Below, in pieces: positions 9,027 through 17,005 of a DNA stretch of 64,000 nucleotides; the first letter of the stretch is position 1, and each line of letters opens with the position of its first letter. The notes beneath the pieces are model-generated. The model saw only the letters and a list, made by a program, of their open reading frames with translations, did no database searches and was not told where the DNA came from. The DNA comes from Roseinatronobacter sp. S2. Lineage in GTDB: Bacteria > Pseudomonadota > Alphaproteobacteria > Rhodobacterales > Rhodobacteraceae. Both the position numbers and the translations under genes were made by a program. The stretch lies in the NCBI RefSeq assembly GCF_029581395.1, contig NZ_CP121113.1, forward strand, positions 186,001 through 250,000. Reading direction: 5' to 3'.

Positions 9027-10361
9027 TCAGACTTCATTCTCCAGATCTTCGATTGCCTTTTGCAACTCGTCCTTGCTGACCTCTTTTTCGGACACGGTGA
9101 TCTGACCAAGAATGTGGTCGACAACCTTGTCTTCAAAGATAGGCGCGCGCAGTTGTTGCTGCATCTGCGGGTTCTTCTGGATGAACTCGAAAAACTGGCG
9201 TTCCTGACCGGGATACTGGCGGGCCTGCGCAATGACGGCCTGCGTCATTTCCTGATCGCTGACTTCGACTTCCGCTTTCTGACCGATATCGGCCAGCAGC
9301 AGCCCCAGCTTCACGCGGCGCACGGCCAGCTTGTTGCTTTCTTCGGTGGTTTCGATGTCGCCATGGCTGTGGTCGTTCTGGTCAACATCGGTCTGGCTGT
9401 CATGCCACAGCTGATGCGCGATCTGCTTGCTTTCCGCTTCAACCAGCGACGGGGGCAGATCGAATGTGACCGCCGTATCCAGCGCATCCAGCAACCCGCG
9501 CTTCAGAATTGCGCGTGATGCCTGCCCGTATTCCGCTTCCAGACGCTCTACGATCTGGGCCTTCAGGGCGGCCAGATCATCGGCGCCGAACTGTTTTGCC
9601 AACGCGTCATCAATGGTGGCTTCGGCGGGGGCTTTGACTGCCTTGATGGTGCAATCAAACACCGCTTCCTTGCCAGCCAGATGTTCCGCGCCGTATTCTT
9701 CGGGGAAGCTGACCGTCACGGATTTTTCGTCACCGGCTTTCACGCCAGCAAGCTGTTCTTCGAAACCGGGAATAAACTGGCCCGACCCCAGAACCAGCGG
9801 GAAATCTTCGGCCGCGCCACCATCAAAGGGTTCGCCATCAATCTTGCCCAAGAAATCCATGGTGACCTGATCGCCATCTTCCGCAGCGCCGTCCTTGTCA
9901 TCGAATTTCTGTGCCGATTTCGCCAGATTTTGCAGGGCTTCGTCCACGGCGGCATCATCTGCCTTGACCACAGGCTTTTCCAGCGAAATGCCCGACATGT
10001 CGGGGGCTTCAATCGTGGGCAGCGCTTCATAGTTCAGCGTCACCACGACATCGTCGCCTTCTTTCCAGTCGTCATTTGTCATTTTGACGTCGGGCTGCAT
10101 CGCGGGGCGGTCGCCGCTGTCTTCAAAATGCTTGTTCATCGCGCCATCAACGGCGTCTTGCATCGCTTCGCCCAACAAACGCTGACCAAACTGCTTTTTC
10201 AGCAACGCCATTGGCACCTTGCCCTTGCGAAAGCCCTTCATCTCGACTTCGGGCTGTGCCTCGACCAGCTTTTCATTGACCTTCGCTTCAAGCTCGGCTG
10301 CGGTCACAGTAATGGTATAACCGCGCTTCAGGCCGTCGTTCAGGGTTTCGGTAACTTGCAT
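9027..10361 (-). CDS. tig: Trigger factor (ribosome-associated chaperone, prolyl isomerase)
   Basis: 444 residues. Domain order: N-terminal ribosome-binding domain with the [17 protein letters not shown] signature (~residues 43-60), a central FKBP-type PPIase domain ([20 protein letters not shown] to [19 protein letters not shown]), then a helical C-terminal substrate-binding domain. It folds nascent chains at the ribosome exit. The start at 10361 (MQVTETL) matches the family N-terminus; GAGGACG lies upstream. A longer frame to 10493 adds low-complexity residues with no family match. Confidence 0.95.
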   Translation of the reverse strand: MQVTETLNDGLKRGYTITVTAAELEAKVNEKLVEAQPEVEMKGFRKGKVPMALLKKQFGQRLLGEAMQDAVDGAMNKHFEDSGDRPAMQPDVKMTNDDWKEGDDVVVTLNYEALPTIEAPDMSGISLEKPVVKADDAAVDEALQNLAKSAQKFDDKDGAAEDGDQVTMDFLGKIDGEPFDGGAAEDFPLVLGSGQFIPGFEEQLAGVKAGDEKSVTVSFPEEYGAEHLAGKEAVFDCTIKAVKAPAEATIDDALAKQFGADDLAALKAQIVERLEAEYGQASRAILKRGLLDALDTAVTFDLPPSLVEAESKQIAHQLWHDSQTDVDQNDHSHGDIETTEESNKLAVRRVKLGLLLADIGQKAEVEVSDQEMTQAVIAQARQYPGQERQFFEFIQKNPQMQQQLRAPIFEDKVVDHILGQITVSEKEVSKDELQKAIEDLENEV

Positions 10362-10382
10362 GGGCGTCCTCACATAAGGTGA

Positions 10383-10405
10383 CAGGCCGCCTGAACGGCG
10401 GCCTG
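10383..10405 (-). terminator. Stem-loop between marR-type gene and tig
   Basis: Perfect 9-bp stem (CAGGCCGCC / GGCGGCCTG) with a 5-base loop. On the minus strand it follows the MarR gene and precedes tig by about 20 bases. No U-run follows, so it may be a weak terminator or a structure in the tig leader. Confidence 0.45.
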
Positions 10406-10514
10406 GGGAATTTCGGCCTGTGTAAGGGGCTGCGCGCGCAGGATCAAGCCTGATTCTGGACAAGTCATTCAGGGCAGGGCAGCAAGGCGGCAAAAACCGG
10501 CACAGAATTTGGTG

Positions 10515-11042
10515 TCAGGCACCGGCATTGCGCGCAGAAACCGCGCTGCGTTCGATCTTGTCCAGCAAAACGGCAAGCTGTGTCTTTTCGTCAGAACTTA
10601 GCCCTGCCAGCAAGGCATCTTCATGCTGCGCCAGACGCGCCGCAATTTTTTCAAACAACGCCTCGCCCGCCGGTGTCGCCCGCAGCGCATAGGACCGGCG
10701 GTCCTGTGGCACCTTGTTGCGTTTGACAAGCCCAAGCTTTTCCAGCTCATCAACCAGCAGCACCGCGCGCGAACGTTCTATATTCAGCGCAAGGCATAGC
10801 TGGCTTTGGCTAAGGTCGGGGTTTTCAACAACGACATGCAATGCGGATGATGTTGTAATCCGCATGCCGAACCCTTCGATCGCGGCTTGCGCATTATTGT
10901 GAATATGCACATAGGCGCGTTTCATCCGGTAGCCGATATAACGGCGCAGGAACGTGTCCGTTACGGCCATGCTGTCGGCTGACGCATCATCACTGGATTT
11001 GGAACCATCGGGCATGATGCCCCCCTGCTTGATACCGGACAT
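10515..11042 (-). CDS. MarR family transcriptional regulator
   Basis: 175 residues, typical MarR length with a ~35-residue N-terminal extension. The winged helix is visible: a recognition region around LSQSQLCLALNIERSRAVLLVDELEKLGLV and the wing RNKVPQDRRSYALRATPAGEALFEKI. The ligand is unknown. An ATG start at 11042 was chosen over an in-frame TTG at 11054. It lies downstream of the opp-type operon but has its own promoter with a palindrome over the -10, so autoregulation is likely. Confidence 0.88.
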   Translation of the reverse strand: MSGIKQGGIMPDGSKSSDDASADSMAVTDTFLRRYIGYRMKRAYVHIHNNAQAAIEGFGMRITTSSALHVVVENPDLSQSQLCLALNIERSRAVLLVDELEKLGLVKRNKVPQDRRSYALRATPAGEALFEKIAARLAQHEDALLAGLSSDEKTQLAVLLDKIERSAVSARNAGA

Positions 11043-11071
11043 GGTGGCACCCAAAACCGCGCGCCGGATAA

Positions 11072-11107
11072 TTGACTAAGTTAACAATCCCGCACGCGCA
11101 AGGTCAA
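11072..11107 (-). promoter_or_regulatory. Promoter of the MarR gene with overlapping palindrome
   Basis: On the minus strand a -35 TTGACC (11102-11107) is 17 bases from a -10 TTAACT (11079-11084). The -10 is inside a 13-bp near-palindrome TTAACTTAGTCAA (11072-11084; five of six pairs match), a shape and size typical of MarR operators. Binding here would block the polymerase. Assignment to this MarR is inference from position. Confidence 0.55.
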
Positions 11108-11139
11108 TCCGTCCGGACAGCCTTGCCGCCGATTGCCCG

Positions 11140-12141
11140 TCAACTGGATGACAGCGCGCTTTCTTCCAGCAAATGGCACGCGGCGCGGCCGGTTGGTGTT
11201 GTGCGGACCGCTGGCACTTGTTGTTTGCAGATATCAACCACCAGCGGACAACGTGGATGGAATGTGCAGCCCGAAGGCGGGGTAATCGGGTTCGGAATCT
11301 CGCCCGTCACCGGCTTGCGCCGCCGCCCCGACAAGGCAAGGTCGGGCACCGCATCCAGCAGCATACGCGTATAGGGGTGTTGCGGTTCGGTGAACAGGCG
11401 CTTTGCATCCGCTTCCTCGACCAGCCGGCCCAGATACAGCACGCCGATGCGGTTGGCCATGTGCCGCACCACGCTAAGATCATGACTTATCAGCAAATAG
11501 GTCAGGCCGAATTCATCCTGCAAATCGCGCATCAGGTTCAGAATCTGCGCCTGCACCGACACATCCAGCGCGGATGTGGGTTCATCACACACGATGAATT
11601 CGGGCTTCGACGACAGCGCGCGGGCGATGGCGATACGCTGGCGCTGGCCGCCGGAAAATTCATGCGGGAATTTCTCGGCGTCAGTTGCGGACAGGCCCAC
11701 CACTTCCAGCAGGCGCCCGACCTCGCGGTTAATGTCCGCACCGCTGGCAATCCCGAAGGTGCGGATGGGTTCGGCAATGATGGCCCCCACACGCCAGCGC
11801 GGATTCAGACTGGCAAACGGGTCCTGAAAAATCATCTGGAAGCGGCGACGCAGCTGGCGCATGGCAGCCCCCTGCGCGAATCGCATTTCCTGCCCGTCAA
11901 ACAGGATACGCCCGCGCGACGGGTCCACCAGCCCCACGATCATTTTGGCAATCGTCGATTTGCCCGAACCGGATTCACCCACAAGGGCAAATGTCTCGCC
12001 CCGCTTGATTTCGAAATCCACATCGGCGGCGGCGGTCAGGAACTGCTTTTCCTCGCGTTCCAGAACGCGGTTCAACCATGGTTTGGACACATCGAAATAG
12101 CGGGTCAGGCCCGAAACCTGTAGCAAAGGGGTGTCAGTCAT
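11140..12141 (-). CDS. Oligopeptide-type ABC transporter ATP-binding protein (OppF/DppF-like)
   Basis: 333-residue ATPase energising import by the neighbouring permeases. Walker A is GESGSGKSTIAK, the signature is FSGGQRQRIAIARAL, Walker B is FIVCDEPTSALD, the switch His is in LLISHDLSVV. The C-terminal oligo/dipeptide extension with paired cysteines (GCTFHPRCPLVVDICKQQVP) is present. The start at 12141 overlaps the OppD-like gene by eight bases. Last gene of the five-gene operon. Confidence 0.92.
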   Translation of the reverse strand: MTDTPLLQVSGLTRYFDVSKPWLNRVLEREEKQFLTAAADVDFEIKRGETFALVGESGSGKSTIAKMIVGLVDPSRGRILFDGQEMRFAQGAAMRQLRRRFQMIFQDPFASLNPRWRVGAIIAEPIRTFGIASGADINREVGRLLEVVGLSATDAEKFPHEFSGGQRQRIAIARALSSKPEFIVCDEPTSALDVSVQAQILNLMRDLQDEFGLTYLLISHDLSVVRHMANRIGVLYLGRLVEEADAKRLFTEPQHPYTRMLLDAVPDLALSGRRRKPVTGEIPNPITPPSGCTFHPRCPLVVDICKQQVPAVRTTPTGRAACHLLEESALSSS

Positions 12142-13153
12142 GGGCCACCTGTTGCGTTGCGGAATCATACAGCCAGCACGAAACATGCCGCCCGTTGTCG
12201 CGGTCTATCAATTCCGGTCGGTCGGTCCGGCAGCGGTCAAACACTTTCGGACAGCGCGGGTTGAACGCACAGCCCTGCGGGATGGCATTCAGCCGCGGCA
12301 TGGAACCGGGAATTTGCGTCAGGCGCGCTGCGGTCTGGGTCAGGGTCGGAATGGACCCCATCAGGCCCGCCGTATAAGGGTGTTCAGCCGCCTGAATAAC
12401 ATCGCGCACAGGCCCGATTTCGGCCACGCGCCCTGCATAGAGAACCGCCACACGGTCGGCGGTTTCGGCAATCACCCCCATATCATGCGTGATCAGCATG
12501 ACAGACGCGCCGCGTTCCGCGCAGATTTCTTTCAGGACATCAATAATCTGCGCCTGCACCGACACATCCAGTGCGGTGGTCGGTTCATCCGCAAGCACCA
12601 GTTCGGGTTCCGCGCATAGCGCAAGGGCAATCACAACGCGCTGGCGCATACCGCCCGAAAAATGATGCGGGTAATCATCAATGCGCCGCGCCGCCGCCGG
12701 AATGCCAACACGGTCCAGCAATGCCACGGCGCGCTTGCGGGCCTCCCCGTCCGACACATCCATATGCGTGCGGATGGTTTCAATAAGCTGTTGGGCGACC
12801 GTGTATAGCGGGTTCAGACTGGTCAGCGGGTCCTGAAACACCATGCCGATACGCCGCCCGCGAATGCGGCGCATTTTCTCGCGCGGCAGGTTGTCGATCC
12901 GTTGCCCGCGCAGCCAGATTTCACCGCCCGCAATGCGCCCCGGCGGTTCCAGCAGGCCAATGATGGCAGCCCCTGTCAGCGATTTTCCGGCACCGGATTC
13001 GCCCACCATGCCCAGAACCTCGCCCTCGGCAATGTCGAAGGACACACGGTCCAGCGCGCGCAGCGTGCCGCGCCGCGTGGGGAATTCCACGATCAGGTCG
13101 CGCACCGACAGCAGCGGTGCTTTTTCAGTCGTTGTTTCAATCGGGGCAGACAT
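12134..13153 (-). CDS. Oligopeptide-type ABC transporter ATP-binding protein (OppD/DppD-like)
   Basis: 339-residue ATPase. Walker A GESGAGKSLTGAAI, signature FSGGMRQRVVIALAL, Walker B LVLADEPTTALDVSVQ, switch His in LITHDMGVIAE, and the Cys-containing C-terminal extension (GCAFNPRCPKVFDRCRTDRP). It pairs with the OppF-like protein as a heterodimer. The start codon overlaps the stop of the upstream permease by one base (13153). Confidence 0.92.
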   Translation of the reverse strand: MSAPIETTTEKAPLLSVRDLIVEFPTRRGTLRALDRVSFDIAEGEVLGMVGESGAGKSLTGAAIIGLLEPPGRIAGGEIWLRGQRIDNLPREKMRRIRGRRIGMVFQDPLTSLNPLYTVAQQLIETIRTHMDVSDGEARKRAVALLDRVGIPAAARRIDDYPHHFSGGMRQRVVIALALCAEPELVLADEPTTALDVSVQAQIIDVLKEICAERGASVMLITHDMGVIAETADRVAVLYAGRVAEIGPVRDVIQAAEHPYTAGLMGSIPTLTQTAARLTQIPGSMPRLNAIPQGCAFNPRCPKVFDRCRTDRPELIDRDNGRHVSCWLYDSATQQVAHD

Positions 13154-14094
13154 CAGCGCAACCTCGGGTTCAGGGCGTCACGCAGCCAGTCGCCCAGCAG
13201 ATTGACAGACAGTGCCAGCGCCAGAAGCGTGATTGACGGGAACAGCAATATCCACCATTCGCCGGAAAACAGATATTGCTGGCCAATGCGGATCAACGTG
13301 CCAAGGCTGGGCTGCGTGGGCGGCACACCCACCCCAAGGAAGGACAGCGTCGCTTCGGCAATGATGGCCAGCGCCAGACCGATGGTCGCAATCACCAGCA
13401 CAGGCCCCATCACATTGGGCAGGATATGGCGCAGCAGGATTTTCACAGGATGTGCGCCAATCACACGCGCGGCCTGCACATATTCCTTGTTTTTTTCCAC
13501 CATCGTGGCCCCGCGCACAACGCGGGCATATTGCACCCATTCCGACAGGCCAATCGCCACAATCAGCACCCAGATGGCCATCGCCTCGCGGTAGGCAGGG
13601 GGAATGAACCCCCGCGCCACACCGAAAATCAGAAGCGCCAGCAGAATGGACGGGAAGGTCAGCTGCACATCGGCCACGCGCATCAGCAGGCTGTCCACCC
13701 AGCCCCCGCGATAGCCCGCAATCAGCCCCAGCGTTATGCCAAGCGTCATCGCAAACAGCACCGCCGCAAACCCCACAAACAGCGAAATCCGCGCGCCATA
13801 CAGAATGGTCGAAAACACATCACGGCCCTGATTGTCGGTGCCCAGCCAATAGACATTGCCGGTGAATGCATTGGGTTCCATCGGCGGGGTAAACCCGTCC
13901 ATCAGGTTCAGCGATGCGGGGTTGAACGGATCATAGGGTGCAATCAGCGGTGCAAATACGGCCCCAAGGATAAGGATCAGCGACACCACTGCCGCAACCA
14001 CAGCAACAGGCGACTGGCGGAAGGAATAGGCAATATCGCTGTCCCATGCGCGACCAAATCGGCCGGTGGGGCGCGGTTTGTGTAACTCGGTCAT
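13153..14094 (-). CDS. Oligopeptide-type ABC transporter permease (OppC/DppC-like)
   Basis: 313-residue membrane protein with an N-terminal helix (VAVVAAVVSLILILGAVFAPLIAPYDP), then the typical GTDNQGRDVFSTILYGARISL segment and the EAA-type loop in YVQAARVIGAHPVKILLRHILPN. Forms the pore with the OppB-like subunit. Two ATGs lie six bases apart; 14094 was preferred because its spacing from GAAAGGA is about eight bases, against two for 14100. Confidence 0.9.
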   Translation of the reverse strand: MTELHKPRPTGRFGRAWDSDIAYSFRQSPVAVVAAVVSLILILGAVFAPLIAPYDPFNPASLNLMDGFTPPMEPNAFTGNVYWLGTDNQGRDVFSTILYGARISLFVGFAAVLFAMTLGITLGLIAGYRGGWVDSLLMRVADVQLTFPSILLALLIFGVARGFIPPAYREAMAIWVLIVAIGLSEWVQYARVVRGATMVEKNKEYVQAARVIGAHPVKILLRHILPNVMGPVLVIATIGLALAIIAEATLSFLGVGVPPTQPSLGTLIRIGQQYLFSGEWWILLFPSITLLALALSVNLLGDWLRDALNPRLR

Positions 14095-14107
14095 GGGCAT
14101 GGTCCTT

Positions 14108-15094
14108 TCAGTGACCTGCCGCGCTGCGGTCCAGCCGCAGGCGGGGGTCAACCAGATAATAGAGCAAATCGACAATCAGGTTGATCACGACAAAAACCAG
14201 CGCGATCAGCATCAGATATGCGGCCATCACCGGAACGTCGACAAACCGCACCGAATTGATAAACAGCGCCCCCACACCGGGCCACTGGAACACGGTTTCC
14301 GTGATGATTGAAAACGCGATGATGGACCCAAGCTGCAAACCCGTGATGGTGATCACCGGAACCAGCGTGTTTTTCAGTGCGTGGCCGAAATTCACCGCAC
14401 GGTTTGACAGCCCCCGCGCACGGGCGAATTTGATGTAATCGGCGCGCAGCACTTCCAGCATTTCGGCGCGCACCAGACGCATGATCAGCGTCATCTGATA
14501 CAGGCCCAGCGTAATGGCGGGCAGGATCAGCGACATGCGCCCGCTTTCGGTCAGAAAGCCTGTGCGCCACCAGCCGTCAAGGTCCACCACCTCGCCGCGG
14601 CCAAAGGACGGCAACCATTGCAGTTCGACCGCGAAGACCCAGATCAGCAAAACACCAATCAGAAATGTCGGCAGCGACACCCCGATCAGCGACACGGTCA
14701 TGATGGAACTGGACAGCCAGCCGCCACGGCGCAGCGCCGTGTAAACCCCGAACCCCACCCCAAAGATAAACGCCGCAATCCCCGACACCAGCGCCAGTTC
14801 CAGCGTGGCAGGCAGGCGCGACAGGATCAGTTCCATGACAGGTTGCTGAAGCCGGTAGGAAATGCCGAAATCGCCGGAAATAGCGCGGGTCACGAAACTG
14901 AAGAACTGCACCACAAATGGATCGTTCAGCCCCAGCGCATCGCGCAGCGCCGCGCGTTCGGCCAGGGTTGCTTCCTGACCCAGCATCGACACGATCGGGT
15001 CACCCACGAAACGAAACAGCGAAAACGCCACCAGTGCCACGGTCAGCATGACGATAACAGATTGCAGCACCCGTCGCAGGATGAAAGCAAGCAT
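14108..15094 (-). CDS. Oligopeptide-type ABC transporter permease (OppB/DppB-like)
   Basis: 328-residue permease opening with MLAFILRRVLQSVIVMLTVA, the family N-terminal helix, and containing LGLNDPFVVQFF and the EAA-like DYIKFARARGLSNRAVNFGHALKNTLVPV. About six membrane helices. GGAGGG precedes the ATG at 15094. It starts 95 bases after the binding-protein gene, with a strong terminator between. Confidence 0.9.
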   Translation of the reverse strand: MLAFILRRVLQSVIVMLTVALVAFSLFRFVGDPIVSMLGQEATLAERAALRDALGLNDPFVVQFFSFVTRAISGDFGISYRLQQPVMELILSRLPATLELALVSGIAAFIFGVGFGVYTALRRGGWLSSSIMTVSLIGVSLPTFLIGVLLIWVFAVELQWLPSFGRGEVVDLDGWWRTGFLTESGRMSLILPAITLGLYQMTLIMRLVRAEMLEVLRADYIKFARARGLSNRAVNFGHALKNTLVPVITITGLQLGSIIAFSIITETVFQWPGVGALFINSVRFVDVPVMAAYLMLIALVFVVINLIVDLLYYLVDPRLRLDRSAAGH

Positions 15095-15137
15095 GGCAGA
15101 ACCCTCCAACCGGATCAAAGGTCAGCTTTGCTGACTT

Positions 15138-15174
15138 AAAAAGGCGCCCGCGTGCGGTAAATCACGCGGGCGCC
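15138..15174 (-). terminator. Intrinsic terminator between binding-protein and permease genes
   Basis: On the minus strand a perfect 12-bp stem (GGCGCCCGCGTG / CACGCGGGCGCC) with an 8-base loop is followed at once by a T5 run (15138-15142). A second small hairpin (AGTCAGC / GCTGACT) follows. Partial read-through would make more binding protein than permease. Confidence 0.85.
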
Positions 15175-15189
15175 AAGGTCAAGCCGTGC

Positions 15190-16785
15190 TTAGTCGAATG
15201 TCACCGTTGTCATGCGCGGCTGGTTTTCAGGATGCACGTCCAGCGTGATCCCGTCACGCATGGCATAGGCCAGCATCTGGTTATGCACGTTCAGGAAGAT
15301 GCGTTCTTCCATCACTTCTTCCCAGATTTCGGCGATCACGGCATCGCGCGCTTCCAGATCGGTCATGGTTGCCAGCGACTGGATCTTGGCATCCAGTTCG
15401 GGGTTCGAATAGCGCGTGCCATTGAAGGAGCCGTAAGACCCTTCGCGCGTGTGCACAAGGAAATCGAACACATACTGGCTGTCGAAGGTCGGCACACCCC
15501 AACCCAGCATGTAGAAATCGGTATCCCAGTTCTCGATCAGCGGGAAGTGCAGCGAACGTGTCTGCGACACCAGATTGACGCGGATATTGGCGCGCGCCAG
15601 CATCCCCACCAATGCCTGACAGATCGCTTCGTCGTTCAGGTAGCGGTCATTGGGGCAGTTCAGGTCAACGGTAAACCCGTTGGGATAGCCCGCTTCGGCC
15701 ACCAGTTCTGCCGCACGCGCGTAATCGGGTTCACCGAACGCATCCAGTTCTTCGGTCCAGCCATTCACAAACGGCGGCAAGGGCGCGGCTGATGGCTGCG
15801 ATTCACCGCGCATCACCACCTGACGAATGGCGTTGCGGTCCAGCGACAGGGCCATCGCTTCGCGCACTTCGGGCTTGGCGAAGGGGTTGTCTTCGGCATC
15901 TGATGTGGCCAGACGGTCCGATGTCATGTCATAGCTGAAAAAGATGTTGCGGTTTTCCGGCCCGCGCACAACCTTGATGCCGTCTGTCTGCTCCAGCCGC
16001 GCAATGTCTTGCACCGGAACATCCTGCACCACGTCAACTTCGCCCGACAGCAGGGCCGCAACGCGGGTCGCGGCTTCGGAAATCGGGGTATAGATAATTT
16101 CGGTCACTTCTGGTGCATCATCCCAGTGCCCGTCAAAAACCTGTAGCACGGTGCGCACTTCGGGGTCACGTTCGACCAGCATATAGGGGCCGGTGCCGTT
16201 GGTGTTGCGCACGGAATGCGCTTCTTCGCCCGCCGCGAAATTGGGCGCAACCTCGATGCTGTTTTCTTCGGCCCATGCCTTGGACATGATGAAGGTGTTG
16301 GTCAGGTTCTGCACATACAGGGGCGCCGGACCGGACAGACGCACATGCACTGTGGTGTCATCCACGGCAGTCACTTCTTCCACTGCGGCATGCAAGGCGG
16401 CCATGCCCGATGGCGGCGTGCGCGCGCGGTCAAGCGAGAAGACGACATCTTCTGCGGTCATGGGCGTGCCGTCATGGAAGGTGACACCTTCGCGGATCTG
16501 GAACACCCAGATTGTGTCATCTTCTTCGCTGATGCCCCATTCGGTGGCAAGGCGCGGGGTCAGGCTACCATCAACCGCGCGACCGACCAGCGTTTCATAG
16601 ATATGGTGGTTCAGCGTATGGGTCGGGCCTTCGTTCTGGCTGTGCGGGTCCAGCGTCAGCGCATCGCCAACGCGCGCCCAGCGCAGTGTTTCGGCATTGG
16701 CCGCACCGGCAACGGCCAGCGTAAGTGCAGCGGCCCCCAGCATAAGACGCGCGCGAACCCCCGTCTGGTTGAGTTTTATCGACAT
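15190..16785 (-). CDS. ABC transporter substrate-binding protein, family 5 (peptide-type)
   Basis: 531-residue periplasmic binding protein with a signal peptide (MSIKLNQTGVRARLMLGAAALTLAVAGAANA) likely cleaved after ANA. The family-5 pattern is clear: LDPHSQNEGPTHTLNHHIYETL, GISEEDDTIWVFQIREGVTFHDGTPMTAEDVVFSLDR, NTNGTGPYMLVERDPE, and KPEVREAMALSLDRNAIRQVV. Family members bind peptides, nickel, opines or sugars; the ligand is not predictable here. AGGGAGA precedes the ATG. First gene of the operon. Confidence 0.92.
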   Translation of the reverse strand: MSIKLNQTGVRARLMLGAAALTLAVAGAANAETLRWARVGDALTLDPHSQNEGPTHTLNHHIYETLVGRAVDGSLTPRLATEWGISEEDDTIWVFQIREGVTFHDGTPMTAEDVVFSLDRARTPPSGMAALHAAVEEVTAVDDTTVHVRLSGPAPLYVQNLTNTFIMSKAWAEENSIEVAPNFAAGEEAHSVRNTNGTGPYMLVERDPEVRTVLQVFDGHWDDAPEVTEIIYTPISEAATRVAALLSGEVDVVQDVPVQDIARLEQTDGIKVVRGPENRNIFFSYDMTSDRLATSDAEDNPFAKPEVREAMALSLDRNAIRQVVMRGESQPSAAPLPPFVNGWTEELDAFGEPDYARAAELVAEAGYPNGFTVDLNCPNDRYLNDEAICQALVGMLARANIRVNLVSQTRSLHFPLIENWDTDFYMLGWGVPTFDSQYVFDFLVHTREGSYGSFNGTRYSNPELDAKIQSLATMTDLEARDAVIAEIWEEVMEERIFLNVHNQMLAYAMRDGITLDVHPENQPRMTTVTFD

Positions 16786-16864
16786 CAAAATCTCCCTGTC
16801 ATGTGGTGACATCCCGTTTCGGTGATTTGCACACCGTGTCGGGGACTGTCGGAAGGCTGGATAA

Positions 16865-16884
16865 AATTGACCAAAGAGTCAATT
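16865..16884. promoter_or_regulatory. Palindrome upstream of the opp-type operon
   Basis: Perfect inverted repeat AATTGAC-N6-GTCAATT, 80 bases upstream of the binding-protein start. It is a credible operator; the TTGAC arms could also supply -35 boxes in both directions. The cognate regulator is unknown. Confidence 0.55.
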
Positions 16885-16967
16885 CACCTTTTCCGTTTTG
16901 CACCACTTCCCCAAGGTCAGGGCGATTAATTTTCATACATGCCGGATCATTGCACTACGCAGGCGAA

Positions 16968-17005
16968 ATCGGCAGGCCGCGGGACGGCCCGCCGATGGCG
17001 CGGCG
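16968..17005 (+). repeat. GC-rich intergenic repeat, copy 2 of 2
   Basis: Begins ATCGGCAGGCCG, continues GGGACGGCC and ends ATGGCGCGGCG, matching the minus-strand segment at 897-935. It abuts the stop codon of the RND pump gene. Its GGCCG / CGGCC parts can fold as a hairpin. Confidence 0.5.
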
